In this document: in pieces, positions 39,374-48,561 of the stretch
How positions within the stretch are numbered: the stretch's first letter is position 1
How the letters are laid out: each line of letters begins with the position of its first letter
Origin: Kofleriaceae bacterium
GTDB taxonomy: Bacteria; Myxococcota_A; Polyangia; Haliangiales; Haliangiaceae
Direction of reading: 5' to 3'
DNA: 64,000 bases
Assembly (NCBI GenBank): GCA_018057825.1
Contig: JAGPCY010000009.1
Span: forward strand, 124,001-188,000
The notes under the pieces: model-generated
The model's input: the letters and a program-made list of their open reading frames with translations, nothing else
Told to the model about the DNA's origin: nothing
Databases searched by the model: none
Made by a program: the position numbers and the translations under genes

Positions 39374-39677
39374 GGCCCCACTGTGGATCTACGTCGACGG
39401 GGATCGGCTCGCTGAGGCCATCGACCACGAGCGGTCCCAGGAGCGACCGCTCACCCACGACGGCGCGCTGTCGGCGGTGGAGCTGTTCGCGGTGGTGCGG
39501 CGGTCGGCCGGCCTCCATGCGCAGGTTCGACCGATGAAGCTTGCCGCGGTGGCGCGGATGACCCGGGCCGAGCTGCGACGGATCCTCGGGCCGATCGTGG
39601 ATGTGCTCGACGACGATGCCTTGCGCCGTCATGCGCGGCGGGTGCTGTCCGCAGAGGAGCGCCCGGCGAAGAACTGA
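39366..39677 (+). CDS. Hypothetical protein (about 103 aa)
   Basis: A GTG at 39366 (or 39357) overlaps the preceding gene. The product begins SRAPLWIYVDGDRLAEAIDH and is helical (MTRAELRRILGPIVDVLDDD). No family recognised. Confidence 0.55.
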   Translation: MSRAPLWIYVDGDRLAEAIDHERSQERPLTHDGALSAVELFAVVRRSAGLHAQVRPMKLAAVARMTRAELRRILGPIVDVLDDDALRRHARRVLSAEERPAKN

Positions 39678-39785
39678 CAAGGACCAACGACCGACGGCGG
39701 CCCGAATGCGCGCGGGGCCGAGGTCGGGAGCTCGAGGCCCGCTGTGCTGGCCTCGGGCGAGGTTGAGCGCGCGGTGGAGTCAACG

Positions 39786-40448
39786 ATGCAAGTCGAAGCG
39801 ATCGAGGTGGAGAAGAACAAGGAGCAGGAGCGCGAGATCGGGTCGGTGCCGTGGGCGCGCGCGCTGCGCGCCGCCTTGACGGCGCCGTGCATCCGGGAAG
39901 CGGTGACCCGCGTCGAGGCGCGAATGCGTGGCAGGACGTACGGCGGCGAGTCGGCCGACGACCTCGTGCAGCAAGCAGTCATGGCGACCTTGGCCGGCGC
40001 CGGCGGATGGCAGCCGGGGACGCCGTTGGCCGCTCACCTGGCGACGCTGGCCGAAGGCCGGATCCGGTCGTTGGCGCGGCGTGCGTTCCGGGTGGTGGCG
40101 CTGCCCGCGGACGATGGCGGCGGGAGCGACGACGGCGACGGTGGTGCTGCGGCGGTCGCTGGCGATGACGGCGGCCAGGCGTGCGATCCCGCGCTGGCGG
40201 TGGTGCCGCGGATGATCGAACGGCTCGATGCCGTGCGGTCCCTGCGGCGGCTCGGGATGGAGCTGGCTGGCGCGGGCGATATCGATGGCGCGCGCGCCGT
40301 GACAGCGCTCTGCCAGGGCACGCCGGCCAACGGCCCCGAGTTGGCGCGGGTCCTCGACGTGCCGGAGGCGGAAGGGGAAGCGGTCCGCCGGCGGCTCGCC
40401 TACCGTGCGCGCCGTGTCCTCGCACCACCGCGCAAGGTGGCGGCATGA
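39786..40448 (+). CDS. Sigma-70-like protein
   Basis: ATG 39786 has GTGGAG 6 nt upstream. GTG 39744 is a longer alternative. Residues 40-110 (GESADDLVQQAVMATLAGAG...LATLAEGRIRSLARRAFRVV) resemble sigma region 2. The C-terminus (LARVLDVPEAEGEAVRRRLA, YRARRVL) resembles region 4. The Gly/Asp-rich insert between them is unusual. It may direct element-specific transcription. Confidence 0.6.
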   Translation: MQVEAIEVEKNKEQEREIGSVPWARALRAALTAPCIREAVTRVEARMRGRTYGGESADDLVQQAVMATLAGAGGWQPGTPLAAHLATLAEGRIRSLARRAFRVVALPADDGGGSDDGDGGAAAVAGDDGGQACDPALAVVPRMIERLDAVRSLRRLGMELAGAGDIDGARAVTALCQGTPANGPELARVLDVPEAEGEAVRRRLAYRARRVLAPPRKVAA

Positions 40449-40690
40449 GCGGCGAGCCCCCGAAGCCGGACCGCGCGGACTCCATCGCGGCGGCGGCGGG
40501 GGATGCGGTCGATCGCTACGTTGCCCGGGTCGAAGCGGCCGGCGAGCTGACGCCCGAGGTCGCCGCGCGGATCGGCGCGATGCCCATGACGGAGCTGATC
40601 GCGCATGCGGCGGTGTCGCTGGGCGGCGCCGCGGAGTGGCTGACCGAGGCCGAGCTCCGGACGTACCTAGGCCGGGTTTGGCGGCCGTAG
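40445..40690 (+). CDS. Hypothetical protein (81 aa)
   Basis: ATG 40445 overlaps the sigma-like gene stop (ATGA). A short helical acidic protein (AAAAGDAVDRYVARVEAAGE). It ends the first operon of the element. Function unknown. Confidence 0.6.
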   Translation: MSGEPPKPDRADSIAAAAGDAVDRYVARVEAAGELTPEVAARIGAMPMTELIAHAAVSLGGAAEWLTEAELRTYLGRVWRP

Positions 40691-41225
40691 GGCCGGCTGG
40701 GTCACTGCGGCCCGCGGCAACGGCGCCGTTTGTCGCCGCGCGCGCGGAGCGCGAGCAAGGCGGCCATTTCGGCCGGATCGCAAGGTCCTGGCGGCCCGGG
40801 GCGTCCTCGACGAGGCCCTGCGCACCTCGGCGCAGGCGCGCGCAAGGGCCTCGGCAAGGGCTGGATCGTCGGCGCGGGTAGCTGATCGATCCCGGGCGCG
40901 CTAGCGAGCGCGCGTAGACGGCGGCTGCGGCCTCGGCACGGACCCGGGCGACCTTGGCGTGCGCGAGAGTGCGCAAGCCCGGGGATGCGTCCCAGGGGGG
41001 CCAGGGCTGACCGGGTCGGCTTCGGCGTACCGCCTCGCCCCCGATGGTCTGCCCAGGGCAGCGGCTCAGGCAGTGGCCAGAGCCTCGGCGACCCGGGTGA
41101 CCTTGGCGCGGCCGTTACTCCGCACAGCTTTCCGCCCCAACGATGCGCAGGCGCGGCGTTTGCCGGGGCGAGTCACTTGGTGAGGTCGCAGATAGCGGGG
41201 TGGGATCAAGTGGGACCGCGCGCAG
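40691..41225. other. Gap without a convincing gene
   Basis: 535 bp. Two partly similar stretches (around 40924-40965 and 41072-41120, sharing ACCCGGGYGACCTTGGCG-like sequence) suggest degenerate repeats or a decayed gene. No coding frame stands out. Confidence 0.5.
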
Positions 41226-41516
41226 TCAACCTGCCGCCCTCGTCGAAGTTCGGGCAGCGGACGCTGTAGCTCGCATGGCCCGACGACGAACAAAGTCGAC
41301 GACCGATTCTTGGACAATGGCGTGTGGCTTCGCCTCAGCCGAGGCCCAGCGCGAGATCGTAGCGATCGAGACATCGAACTCGTCGGCGAGATCTCGCTGC
41401 AACATTCCGAGCACTGAAAGTGCTCCGCGAACGATGCTGGCGAACCCATCGAGGTCTCCTCTCTTCCAGGTGTGGCAGGCGGTGAGCAGCTCCGCTGCTC
41501 CAGTGTTGGCGGTCAT
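41226..41516 (-). CDS. XRE-family HTH regulator
   Basis: A 96-aa protein, ATG 41516 preceded by AAGGAGACGTCA, a strong ribosome site. Residues 30-70 (SVLGMLQRDLADEFDVSIAT then ISRWASAEAKPHAIVQ) form a Cro/CI-type HTH. It is the only minus-strand gene inside the element and is divergent from the GNAT gene. The pair may be regulator and target, or antitoxin and toxin-like, though this is inference. Confidence 0.8.
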   Translation of the reverse strand: MTANTGAAELLTACHTWKRGDLDGFASIVRGALSVLGMLQRDLADEFDVSIATISRWASAEAKPHAIVQESVVDFVRRRAMRATASAARTSTRAAG

Positions 41517-41687
41517 TGACGTCTCCTTGTCCCCGGGTCATGCGGGGGTTGATGGCCCTTGCGTAGCGAGGGCGTATGCAGATCCGAAACGCAAATCGGA
41601 CGCGGTGATGATGGCACGCAAACACCTTAAAAACAACGGATAGATTTCCGTTTGCCGCATCGACTGTCGGGATGTAACATTTGCACC
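41517..41687. promoter_or_regulatory. Divergent promoter/operator of the XRE-GNAT pair
   Basis: 171-bp A/T-richer gap. AACGGA-TAGATT-TCCGTT (41635-41652) is a 6-bp inverted repeat with a 6-nt spacer, a plausible operator for the XRE regulator. Confidence 0.55.
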
Positions 41688-42368
41688 ATGAAACCTCGAA
41701 CGCGCGAGATTCAGGCGTACTTGGGTTCCGAGAACGACGCGGATCGGGTTGCGGCCTTCTACGCGACCGATCAGAGCGGTTTCCTGCTGCCCCGCACCAT
41801 CCAAGAAATCGCCCGTGCGCTAGAAGCACGTACGACGTTCTTGGGTGTGCACGGCAGCGAGGTCGTCGCAGTCGCCTCAAGCTTCGAGCCAGTGTGGCCC
41901 TACATCGAACTCGGGGGAAGCCTGGTTGCGCCAACGTATCGAGGGTTTGGTCTGCAGCGCCTCATGTTCGCCGCTCGGTTCGCGAACGTGTTGTTGAACC
42001 AAGGGCCCGAGGTTGTGATCACGACGTCCATCAAGGAGAACAACCCCAAGTCCATCCTCAACGCGACGAAGCTCGGCTTCGAGACCTGGGCCGAGCCGGC
42101 GCTGGAGCTGCTTGGGTCCTGCGGCACGTGTCCCAAGCGCAACCCGACGCGTTGCTGCGCGACCTACTACCGAATTCCGCGCCACAAGGTCGCGGAAGCC
42201 GTGAGCGCCCTGCTCCGGGCTACCGAGGCGGGGCCTGCGGTGACGATCGAGCGTGGCGGCGACACACTCGTTGTTCGGCTTCTTGTCCCAGCGATCATGG
42301 GCCGGCACCGGGACGGCCTTCGCGAAGTTGTCGACGCGATGTTGTTGGAAGAAGGCCGGACGGGCTAG
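41688..42368 (+). CDS. GNAT-family acetyltransferase
   Basis: A 226-aa protein. ATG 41688 (MKPRTREIQAYLG) is chosen over an upstream ATG because it fits the promoter gap. Motif A is visible as GGSLVAPTYRGFGLQRLMFA (acetyl-CoA loop R-G-x-G-L), followed by NPKSILNATKLGF. An unusual Cys-rich patch (LGSCGTCPKRNPTRCCATYY) could bind metal. Substrate unknown. Divergent from an XRE regulator. Confidence 0.8.
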   Translation: MKPRTREIQAYLGSENDADRVAAFYATDQSGFLLPRTIQEIARALEARTTFLGVHGSEVVAVASSFEPVWPYIELGGSLVAPTYRGFGLQRLMFAARFANVLLNQGPEVVITTSIKENNPKSILNATKLGFETWAEPALELLGSCGTCPKRNPTRCCATYYRIPRHKVAEAVSALLRATEAGPAVTIERGGDTLVVRLLVPAIMGRHRDGLREVVDAMLLEEGRTG

Positions 42369-42570
42369 GAGGCACAGCAGCGACGAGCGCGCGGATGTCG
42401 GCGAGGTCGAAGGGCTTGTTCAGCAACGCAACGACGCCGAGAGCTACGAGGCGCAGCACTTAGCACTTGCCCGCGGCTTCTCCATGGACGCATCGTGGCA
42501 CTTCGAGTCACCCCAGCGGGGTAGGTGAGCGGTAGGCGGCAGGCACCGCGCCGTGTGTTAGCTTCGAACC

Positions 42571-43005
42571 GTGACTTGGTTGCGGACGACGGCGGGGGAT
42601 CCATGGCGCGCCGGCCGCGCTACACGCGGCTTCTACCTGATGCATGAGCCGGCCGAGGGTGCGCTCTGGCGTTGGGTGACGGATGGACAGGGCGCGCGCC
42701 GGCGCTTCGCCCTGGGAGTGCGCCGGGAAGAGTTGATCGCCGTGGCCGGCGTGCGGCCGGGTTGGTACCAGCTCATCCCGTTCGGTCGTGATGGTCACCT
42801 CACCCAAGATCCGCCCGCGATGATCGCGGCGACCGGCGGCCCGGCCGCGGACGTCGTGAGGGCCGAATCGTCTGCGGTGCGGATCGACGGCCGTCCGGAG
42901 AGTGCGGGCCACGCGCCCGAGCTCCCTAGCGCGGCGGCGGCGGTCAGCGACCGGCTGTCTCGGACGCTGCGCCGGGGGCGACCCGGTCATCGAGTCGGTC
43001 ACTGA
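42571..43005 (+). CDS. Hypothetical protein sharing a domain with 43322-45340
   Basis: 144 aa from GTG 42571. The segment VRPGWYQLIPFGRDGHLTQD resembles LPPGKYRLDPIDDQGQPVRG in the large protein downstream, suggesting a shared small domain. The C-terminal 25 residues run into a GACCGGGTC-repeat area and may be frameshifted. Function unknown. Confidence 0.55.
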   Translation: MTWLRTTAGDPWRAGRATRGFYLMHEPAEGALWRWVTDGQGARRRFALGVRREELIAVAGVRPGWYQLIPFGRDGHLTQDPPAMIAATGGPAADVVRAESSAVRIDGRPESAGHAPELPSAAAAVSDRLSRTLRRGRPGHRVGH

Positions 43006-43040
43006 CGGGGTCACACGACGGGATCCCGACCGGTTAGGCG

Positions 43041-43181
43041 GTGGTCGCCGCGGTCGTCGACCGGGTCATCGGGTTGGCCGACGGGGTTCCCCGACCACTT
43101 GCACGGCGCGCGGCGGTCGGCGCCGCGGTGGTCGCGCTGGTGGTTGCGGCGGTCGCGCAAAGCGTCGTGCCAAGAATCTGA
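43041..43181 (+). CDS. Possible small membrane peptide
   Basis: A 46-aa frame from GTG 43041 with basic residues followed by a helix (AAVGAAVVALVVAAVAQSVV). An in-frame stop lies immediately upstream. It may instead be the frameshifted tail of the preceding gene. Confidence 0.35.
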   Translation: MVAAVVDRVIGLADGVPRPLARRAAVGAAVVALVVAAVAQSVVPRI

Positions 43182-43321
43182 AAAATCGACCGAGGGGCTT
43201 CGCAGAAACGCCTTCGCTCGCGCCTCTAGGAGTAGAGGCCCCGGAATTTCGGCGCGCCTCCCTGCCTCAAGGACCGAGGTGCGCGCGGTGTCGACCGCGC
43301 TGGAAGCGGAAGGATCGAACG

Positions 43322-45340
43322 TTGTCCCAGCTCGCGATCAATCAGCACGGCGAGCCGTTCGCGGTCCCGCCCGAGGCCCGGACCTGGCTCGTTCGCCGGA
43401 TGCACGACTCGCCCCGTGGCGGGCCCCAGCGCACGCCCGGCCTCGACGGCGGCCCGGTGACGATCCCGATCACCGCCGACCTGTCCGAGTTCCGCGCGCA
43501 CCTGCGCGGCCAGGGGCTCCCGCCGGGCAAGTACCGGTTGGATCCGATCGATGACCAGGGCCAGCCGGTGCGCGGACCGTCGGCGTACTTGGTGCTCCCG
43601 CCGGAGCGGCCCGAGCGCGGCGAGCTGCGCAACGCCGGCGCCGCCGTGGCCCCCGCGCCCGCCATGATGGCTGCTGCGGCGCCATTCGCGCACACGATCG
43701 CGACGGCGCGGCCCATCGATCCGTCGACGGGCCCGGGGTACCCGCTACCGGTGCCGAGTCACCTGAGCGGCGAGCAGTACCTACTGGGCGAGGCGATCCG
43801 CGCGCTGGCCGCGAGCAACGCGACGTTGACGGCGTCGGTCGCGACCCTCATGGGTTCGGCGGCCGATCTGCTGCGCGCGGCGGATGGCGCTTCCATGCCG
43901 AAGCGCCGGCCGGCGGCGGTGGCGGAAGCGCCGGCGCCCCAAGTGATCGTCCAGCCGATCCCGACGCCGATGTACCCGAGCGCGGACGATGGGGACGACG
44001 ACGACGATCGGGAGCTCGCGGTCGCGCCACCTGAGGCGAAGCCGGCGTGGCAAGACAAGCTCGGGGACCTGATCGGCGAGCTGTGGCCCATGGCGCAGAT
44101 GTTCATCAACGCCAAGCTCGAGGATATGGCGAGCGGCGCGGCGGGTGCTGGCGCGGCGGCGAGCGTGGCCCCGGGGCCGATGGCGCCGCCCGTCGTCGTT
44201 GCCCCGCCGATGGCGCCGGCCCCGGTGGCGCCGCCGCCGGTCGCTCCGCGCGCGGCCCGCAATGCCCGGCCGCCGATCTCGAACGAACCGCTCACCGATG
44301 AGGAGCGCGCGCGCCTGCCCGCGGCGTGGGCGCACCTGAACGCGGTGGCGCGTCGGATCGGTCCGACGTGGCGGGCGAAGTTCGAGGCCGAGTTGGGGCG
44401 CATGACGCCGACGGCGCGGGATCGGCTGGCGCTTCACGCGAGCACGATGTCGCTCGCTGCGGCGAGCGCCGAGGCGGTCCGACAGCTCGGCGTGGCCGAG
44501 ACCCTACGGGCGAACCAGGCGGCGGCGGCGCTGGCGAACCTGCCCGAGGATGCGCACGACCTGGGCGGCGAGGACGTGCCGTTGCCGTTCGCGCCGCCCG
44601 ACGACGACCCCGGTGCGCCGACGGCCGCTGAGCTCCCGACGCCGGCGCAGGTCGCCGCGACGGTCGCGGGCGCGACCCGCAACGCGGCGGCGGGGGCCGC
44701 GGCGACGAACGATGCGGTCCCCGCGGCGGGGTCGGCGTTGGCCGACCTGTACAACAACCTCGTGGCCGAGGGCTCGTTCCTGTCGCCGTGGCTCGAGCGC
44801 ATCCCGGGCGGCGCCGCGGGGGTCGAGGCGATGCTTCAGGCGATCGCGCCCGAGGCGATGCCGCTGATCAACGAGCGGTTGGCGGCGGTTGCCGCGCCCT
44901 TCGACGAGTTGGCGCGCCAGGCGGGCGTCTCGCTCGCGGACCCGTACACCGGTCCGCGTCCGAAGGGCCACCGCGGTGTGGTCTACCTCGGTCCGGGGGA
45001 GGTGCCGACCGCCGCCGCCCGGGCGACCGCGCCGACCGCCGCTGCCCCGACCTCCGCCGCGCCGACCGTCGCTGCCCCGGCCCCGACCGTCGCGCCTGCG
45101 CCCGCGCCGGTGGTCCCGAACATGGCCGCCGCCATGAAGCGCATGAGCGAGGTCCTGCCGCACCTGTCGCCAGCCGAGCAGGCGACCGCTCGGACGATCG
45201 CGATGCGCATCCCGGTCGCGGAGCGGAACCAGCTCATGACCGCGATCGTCGCTGCGCCCATCGACCGCGCCGTGTCTATCGTCCGCGACATCTTGCGGGA
45301 CTACGACGCGACCGGGCGCCCGTTCGACGCCGCGGCGTAG
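43322..45340 (+). CDS. Large Ala/Pro-rich protein of unknown function (candidate structural protein)
   Basis: 672 aa from TTG 43322, with GGAAGGA upstream. The longer frame from 42902 crosses a repeat area and is not credible. Residues 1-110 hold a small domain (LPPGKYRLDPIDDQGQPVRG). A helical region (EAIRALAASNATLTASVATL) follows, then an acidic Asp stretch, Pro/Ala linkers, and helical C-terminal blocks including AGSALADLYNNLVAEGSFLS and AAMKRMSEVLPHLSPAEQAT. No recognised family. Size and low-complexity linkers suggest a structural or scaffold role in the element. Inference only. Confidence 0.7.
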   Translation: MSQLAINQHGEPFAVPPEARTWLVRRMHDSPRGGPQRTPGLDGGPVTIPITADLSEFRAHLRGQGLPPGKYRLDPIDDQGQPVRGPSAYLVLPPERPERGELRNAGAAVAPAPAMMAAAAPFAHTIATARPIDPSTGPGYPLPVPSHLSGEQYLLGEAIRALAASNATLTASVATLMGSAADLLRAADGASMPKRRPAAVAEAPAPQVIVQPIPTPMYPSADDGDDDDDRELAVAPPEAKPAWQDKLGDLIGELWPMAQMFINAKLEDMASGAAGAGAAASVAPGPMAPPVVVAPPMAPAPVAPPPVAPRAARNARPPISNEPLTDEERARLPAAWAHLNAVARRIGPTWRAKFEAELGRMTPTARDRLALHASTMSLAAASAEAVRQLGVAETLRANQAAAALANLPEDAHDLGGEDVPLPFAPPDDDPGAPTAAELPTPAQVAATVAGATRNAAAGAAATNDAVPAAGSALADLYNNLVAEGSFLSPWLERIPGGAAGVEAMLQAIAPEAMPLINERLAAVAAPFDELARQAGVSLADPYTGPRPKGHRGVVYLGPGEVPTAAARATAPTAAAPTSAAPTVAAPAPTVAPAPAPVVPNMAAAMKRMSEVLPHLSPAEQATARTIAMRIPVAERNQLMTAIVAAPIDRAVSIVRDILRDYDATGRPFDAAA

Positions 45341-45341
45341 G

Positions 45342-45663
45342 AATCGCATCCCCGCGCGGAAGCGGATCTGCTCTCCAAGGGTTGTGGGCTGTCATCAGGT
45401 TACTGCGTCGCTCACGTCGATCGCCCGCAAGGCACGGCGCCGGGCTCGTGTGCTCGCGGACTTCCCGCGCCGTAAAGAATCGCACCGCGGTGCGGAAGAG
45501 GATCTGCTCATCAGGGATTTAGGGCTGTCATTGGGTCACTGCGTCGCTCAAGTCGATCGCCGGCAAGGCACTGCGGCGGGCTCCTGTAGAGAATCGCACC
45601 GCGGTGCGGAAGAGGATCTGCTCATCAGGGATTTAGGGCTGTCATTGGGTCACTGCGTCGCCG
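45342..45663. repeat. Three-copy tandem repeat before the 45707 gene
   Basis: Units start at 45342, 45478 and 45592 (AATCGCACCGCGGTGCGGAA...), with periods of 136 and 114 bp. The first copy contains GATCGCCCGCAAGGCACGGC, also found inside the next gene as GATCGCCCGCAAGGCGCGGC, so the repeat includes a duplicated piece of that gene. Confidence 0.85.
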
Positions 45664-45706
45664 GCCGCTCCCTCCACATCTTCAACCAAAGCGAGAGGCA
45701 CATCCC

Positions 45707-45976
45707 GTGAACCTCACCGTCACTCGTCCGTCTGCTGTCGTCCCTCGGTCGCTGTTCGACCGTTCGTTGGCGTGGCTCCGCACCACGACCGCGCGCGTGT
45801 TCGCGGGGCTCACGGCGATCGCCCGCAAGGCGCGGCGCCGGGCTCGTATGCTCGCGGACTGGATCGCGGCGCAGCTCGGCACGTCGTCGCGGCGGGTCGC
45901 CCTCCCTGCGTACGTCGCCCTCGTCTGCGTCTTCGTCCTCCTGGCCGCGCTCTTCCTGCGCCCCCCGACGCCATGA
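45707..45976 (+). CDS. Small membrane protein, one C-terminal helix (89 aa)
   Basis: GTG 45707 with GAGAGG upstream. A strongly basic N-half (ARKARRRARMLADW) precedes a single C-terminal helix (ALPAYVALVCVFVLLAALFL). Its stop overlaps the next ATG. It resembles small phage-type membrane proteins only in layout. Confidence 0.65.
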   Translation: MNLTVTRPSAVVPRSLFDRSLAWLRTTTARVFAGLTAIARKARRRARMLADWIAAQLGTSSRRVALPAYVALVCVFVLLAALFLRPPTP

Positions 45977-46632
45977 TCGCACGCCCCGTCAACGATCAGA
46001 CGTGTCTCGGCGCGATCACCGATCGTGTCGTCCGCGCGGTCACCGGCCCGGATCCCGACCGATCGCTCGTGGCTCTAGCGCACGAGCTGGGATCCACCGC
46101 GGCCCTGGTGCGGTGGATCCGCGAGCTGCCGCAACGCGATGACCTCGGCCAGCCAAGCGACGGCCCGAAGGTCGACATCTGCACCCCGGTTCAGCGGCTT
46201 CGCCTGCCGACGTGGGATCCGAACTGCGTCGAGCGCGCGGCGCTGTACCTCGCCGTTGCCGAACTCCTCGACCCCCGCCCGCGTCGACAACTTGCGACCG
46301 AGATCAACCCGGCGGGCAACCTGCACACGTTTCCGGTCGAGGACGGCCAGCGGATCGTCCTCGACCCGGTCATCCCGCCGACGTTCGCGGCGCTCGGGGC
46401 CGCCGCGCCGCGGAACGGAGGGCCGTCGTTTTCGCTCTCCGATCTGGATCGCGTGCTCCGCGTCGCCGCGCGCGCGGCGCGCAAGGTGGCGCCGGAGCTG
46501 GCGCCCGCTGCGGCGGGCCTCGCGCTGGCTTCGTGGGGCCTCCCGCCCGGTGCGGTGTGGTCCCTCGAGGCCACGCTCCGGCGCGCCGGGCTCACCCTGG
46601 GCGTCGATCCCGCGACCGTCTCTCGCAGATAG
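45973..46632 (+). CDS. Hypothetical protein (219 aa)
   Basis: ATG 45973 overlaps the upstream stop (ATGA). N-terminal helical part (ITDRVVRAVTGPDPDRSLVA), a Pro-rich middle, and a helical Ala-rich C-terminus. The segment NPAGNLHTFPVEDGQRIVLD looks like beta strands. No family recognised. Confidence 0.65.
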   Translation: MIARPVNDQTCLGAITDRVVRAVTGPDPDRSLVALAHELGSTAALVRWIRELPQRDDLGQPSDGPKVDICTPVQRLRLPTWDPNCVERAALYLAVAELLDPRPRRQLATEINPAGNLHTFPVEDGQRIVLDPVIPPTFAALGAAAPRNGGPSFSLSDLDRVLRVAARAARKVAPELAPAAAGLALASWGLPPGAVWSLEATLRRAGLTLGVDPATVSRR

Positions 46633-46759
46633 CAGGGAATCAGATCCACCGCTGTCGCATTCCGGGCAGTGGATGAACACGGCGGGCGCGACCGCCGCGG
46701 CGCAGTGCCGCGCGCGATCGCACCGTCGAACCTCCGACCTCAACCAAGGAACTTACATC

Positions 46760-47239
46760 GTGCTCTCCATCCGTTTCGTGACCTCCGACTCCGATGCCGA
46801 CAACCTCAACCCCGACACCACGATTGACTACGGTCCGGCCCGCCGGGCCTGCGCCGCGCTCATCGCGTGGGCGGCCGACGTCGCGCGCACCCGCGCGCCC
46901 GACGATGCCGACGCGATCACCCGCGCGGAGATCGCGATGCGCGGTCAGCTCATCGGGCGCACCGGCTCGGCGTCGCGGCTGGCGCACGAGGACCTGCTCA
47001 TCGCCGCCGCCGCGGTGATCGACGCGCTGGCGATCGACATCGGGATCCCGTTGGCGCCGCAGCTCGCCGGGGCGCTCGCCTCGGTGTTCGCCAACGCGGG
47101 CGCTCGCAGCGTGCGGACCGCGACGCGTAGCTCGGCGGTGTCCTACTCCGACTTGATCGGCGCGCTGCTCGCGAGCCTGCGCACGCCGGGGCCGGCGGTC
47201 GTCCACCTGGGCGGTCGGCCGCCCAACGACAACGAGTGA
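46760..47239 (+). CDS. Hypothetical protein (159 aa)
   Basis: GTG 46760 has AAGGAA 6 nt upstream. Mostly helical (RRACAALIAWAADVARTRAP, EDLLIAAAAVIDALAIDIGI). No known motif. It belongs to the same plus-strand gene series. Confidence 0.6.
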   Translation: MLSIRFVTSDSDADNLNPDTTIDYGPARRACAALIAWAADVARTRAPDDADAITRAEIAMRGQLIGRTGSASRLAHEDLLIAAAAVIDALAIDIGIPLAPQLAGALASVFANAGARSVRTATRSSAVSYSDLIGALLASLRTPGPAVVHLGGRPPNDNE

Positions 47240-47246
47240 GGGCGCC

Positions 47247-47951
47247 ATGAAGAAGACCAAGGTCGCCCCGCGTCCGTGGCGCAACGAAGGTGACACGATC
47301 ATCATCCCCGACGACAACGCGCGGTTTGCCCCGCGCGCGTATCCGCCCCCGCGGCCGGCCCCGCGACCGGCCCCGCGGCCGTCGCGCGCCCGCGCCGCCG
47401 TGGCTCGGGTCGCGCCCCAGCGGACCGCGGTCGACGGGAAGCAGATCGCCGGGCTGGCCAGCGCGGCGGCCGGGGGCGCGGTCGCGTCGGCGTTGTCCTA
47501 CTCGCTGTCGGACAACCTGAACCCCAAGGCGCTCGGCGCGGTCATCGCGGCGGCCGGCGCGGCCGGGACGCTCGGGCTCGCGGATCACTGGGGCCGCGCG
47601 TCGACCGGCCTCATGGCGGCGGGCATGCACCAGATCGTCAACTCGTTCATGGCCGAGCGCGCGGCGGCCAAGGCGGACCGCGAGGCCGCGCGGGCGCGCC
47701 AGCTCGAACAGGCCGTCGTGGCGCAGGCCATCAAGGCGTCGGAGCTGGCGCAGGCGACGGTCAAGCCGGCGCTCCCGCCGGCCGCGCCCGCGCCGCGCAA
47801 CGCGTGGCCGACCGAGGTGTACGCCGCGGTGGACCGCGCCGCCGACGAGATCGACGGCGAGCTGGCCGAGCGCAACGGCTGGGAGTCGGCGGGGCCGCCG
47901 CCGCCGATGCCGGCCTACTGGTACCCGGGCGGCGTCTACGCCGCCGGGTGA
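47247..47951 (+). CDS. Gly/Ala-rich membrane-associated protein
   Basis: 234 aa. Pro/Arg-rich N-terminus (PPPRPAPRPAPRPSRARA), then two hydrophobic Gly/Ala segments (IAGLASAAAGGAVASALSYS and LGAVIAAAGAAGTLGLADHW), an Arg/Ala/Glu helix and a Pro/Tyr-rich tail. The pattern fits a membrane-inserted structural protein. No family recognised. Confidence 0.65.
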   Translation: MKKTKVAPRPWRNEGDTIIIPDDNARFAPRAYPPPRPAPRPAPRPSRARAAVARVAPQRTAVDGKQIAGLASAAAGGAVASALSYSLSDNLNPKALGAVIAAAGAAGTLGLADHWGRASTGLMAAGMHQIVNSFMAERAAAKADREAARARQLEQAVVAQAIKASELAQATVKPALPPAAPAPRNAWPTEVYAAVDRAADEIDGELAERNGWESAGPPPPMPAYWYPGGVYAAG

Positions 47952-48060
47952 CCTCCGAGATCGACCCGACCTGAGCTGACCACCTGTTCCGAGGGACCAG
48001 GGGCGCATGCCGCGCGCATGGGAACCGTCGCGACGCCAACCCTTCACCGAAAGGAATCCC

Positions 48061-48561
48061 ATGACCGACTACGCGCTCCACTACTACGACGACAACCAGG
48101 CCGACCCCCGCAACGCCGCGGGCATGTTCATGCCGTTCGCCCCGGGCCAGCGCCCGCCGCGGATCCTCGGGCCGGTCATCCGCCCCCGGCCCGTGCAGGC
48201 GACCCCGATCGCGTCGGCCGCCGTGGCCGCGCCGATGGCGCCGACCGTGCCGACCCCGATCGCCGCGTACCCGTACCCGTACCCCGCCCCGACCTACGGC
48301 GCGCCCGTCTACGGCGCGCCCATGGACCCGACGCGCCGCGCGCTCCGGGACCTGTCGTTGCGGGAGGTGCTGCCGCTGGTCGTGCGCGCGATCTCCGCGC
48401 TGCGCGCCCTGCCGACCGCGCCGCCCGAGCTCCCGGGCGAGACGAACGTCGGGGCCAACGTGATCAACGGCGCGCGCTTCATGAACGCGCTCGCGGGTCA
48501 CGCGAAGTCGGCGCAGCAGCTCGACGCGCTGGCCGACATCGGCGCGGCGGTGCTGGCGTGA
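48061..48561 (+). CDS. Pro/Tyr-rich hypothetical protein
   Basis: 166 aa. ATG with AAGGAA upstream. The middle is a PYPYPAPTYGAPVYGAP low-complexity linker. The C-terminus is helical (LREVLPLVVRAISALRALPT). It overlaps the next start. Function unknown. Confidence 0.65.
   Translation: MTDYALHYYDDNQADPRNAAGMFMPFAPGQRPPRILGPVIRPRPVQATPIASAAVAAPMAPTVPTPIAAYPYPYPAPTYGAPVYGAPMDPTRRALRDLSLREVLPLVVRAISALRALPTAPPELPGETNVGANVINGARFMNALAGHAKSAQQLDALADIGAAVLA

Noticed and set aside
42902-43321. N-terminal extension of the large 43322-45340 protein
   Set aside because: It crosses a GACCGGGTC-rich repeat area and is Arg/Gly-rich; TTG 43322 has a ribosome site and starts the plausible protein.
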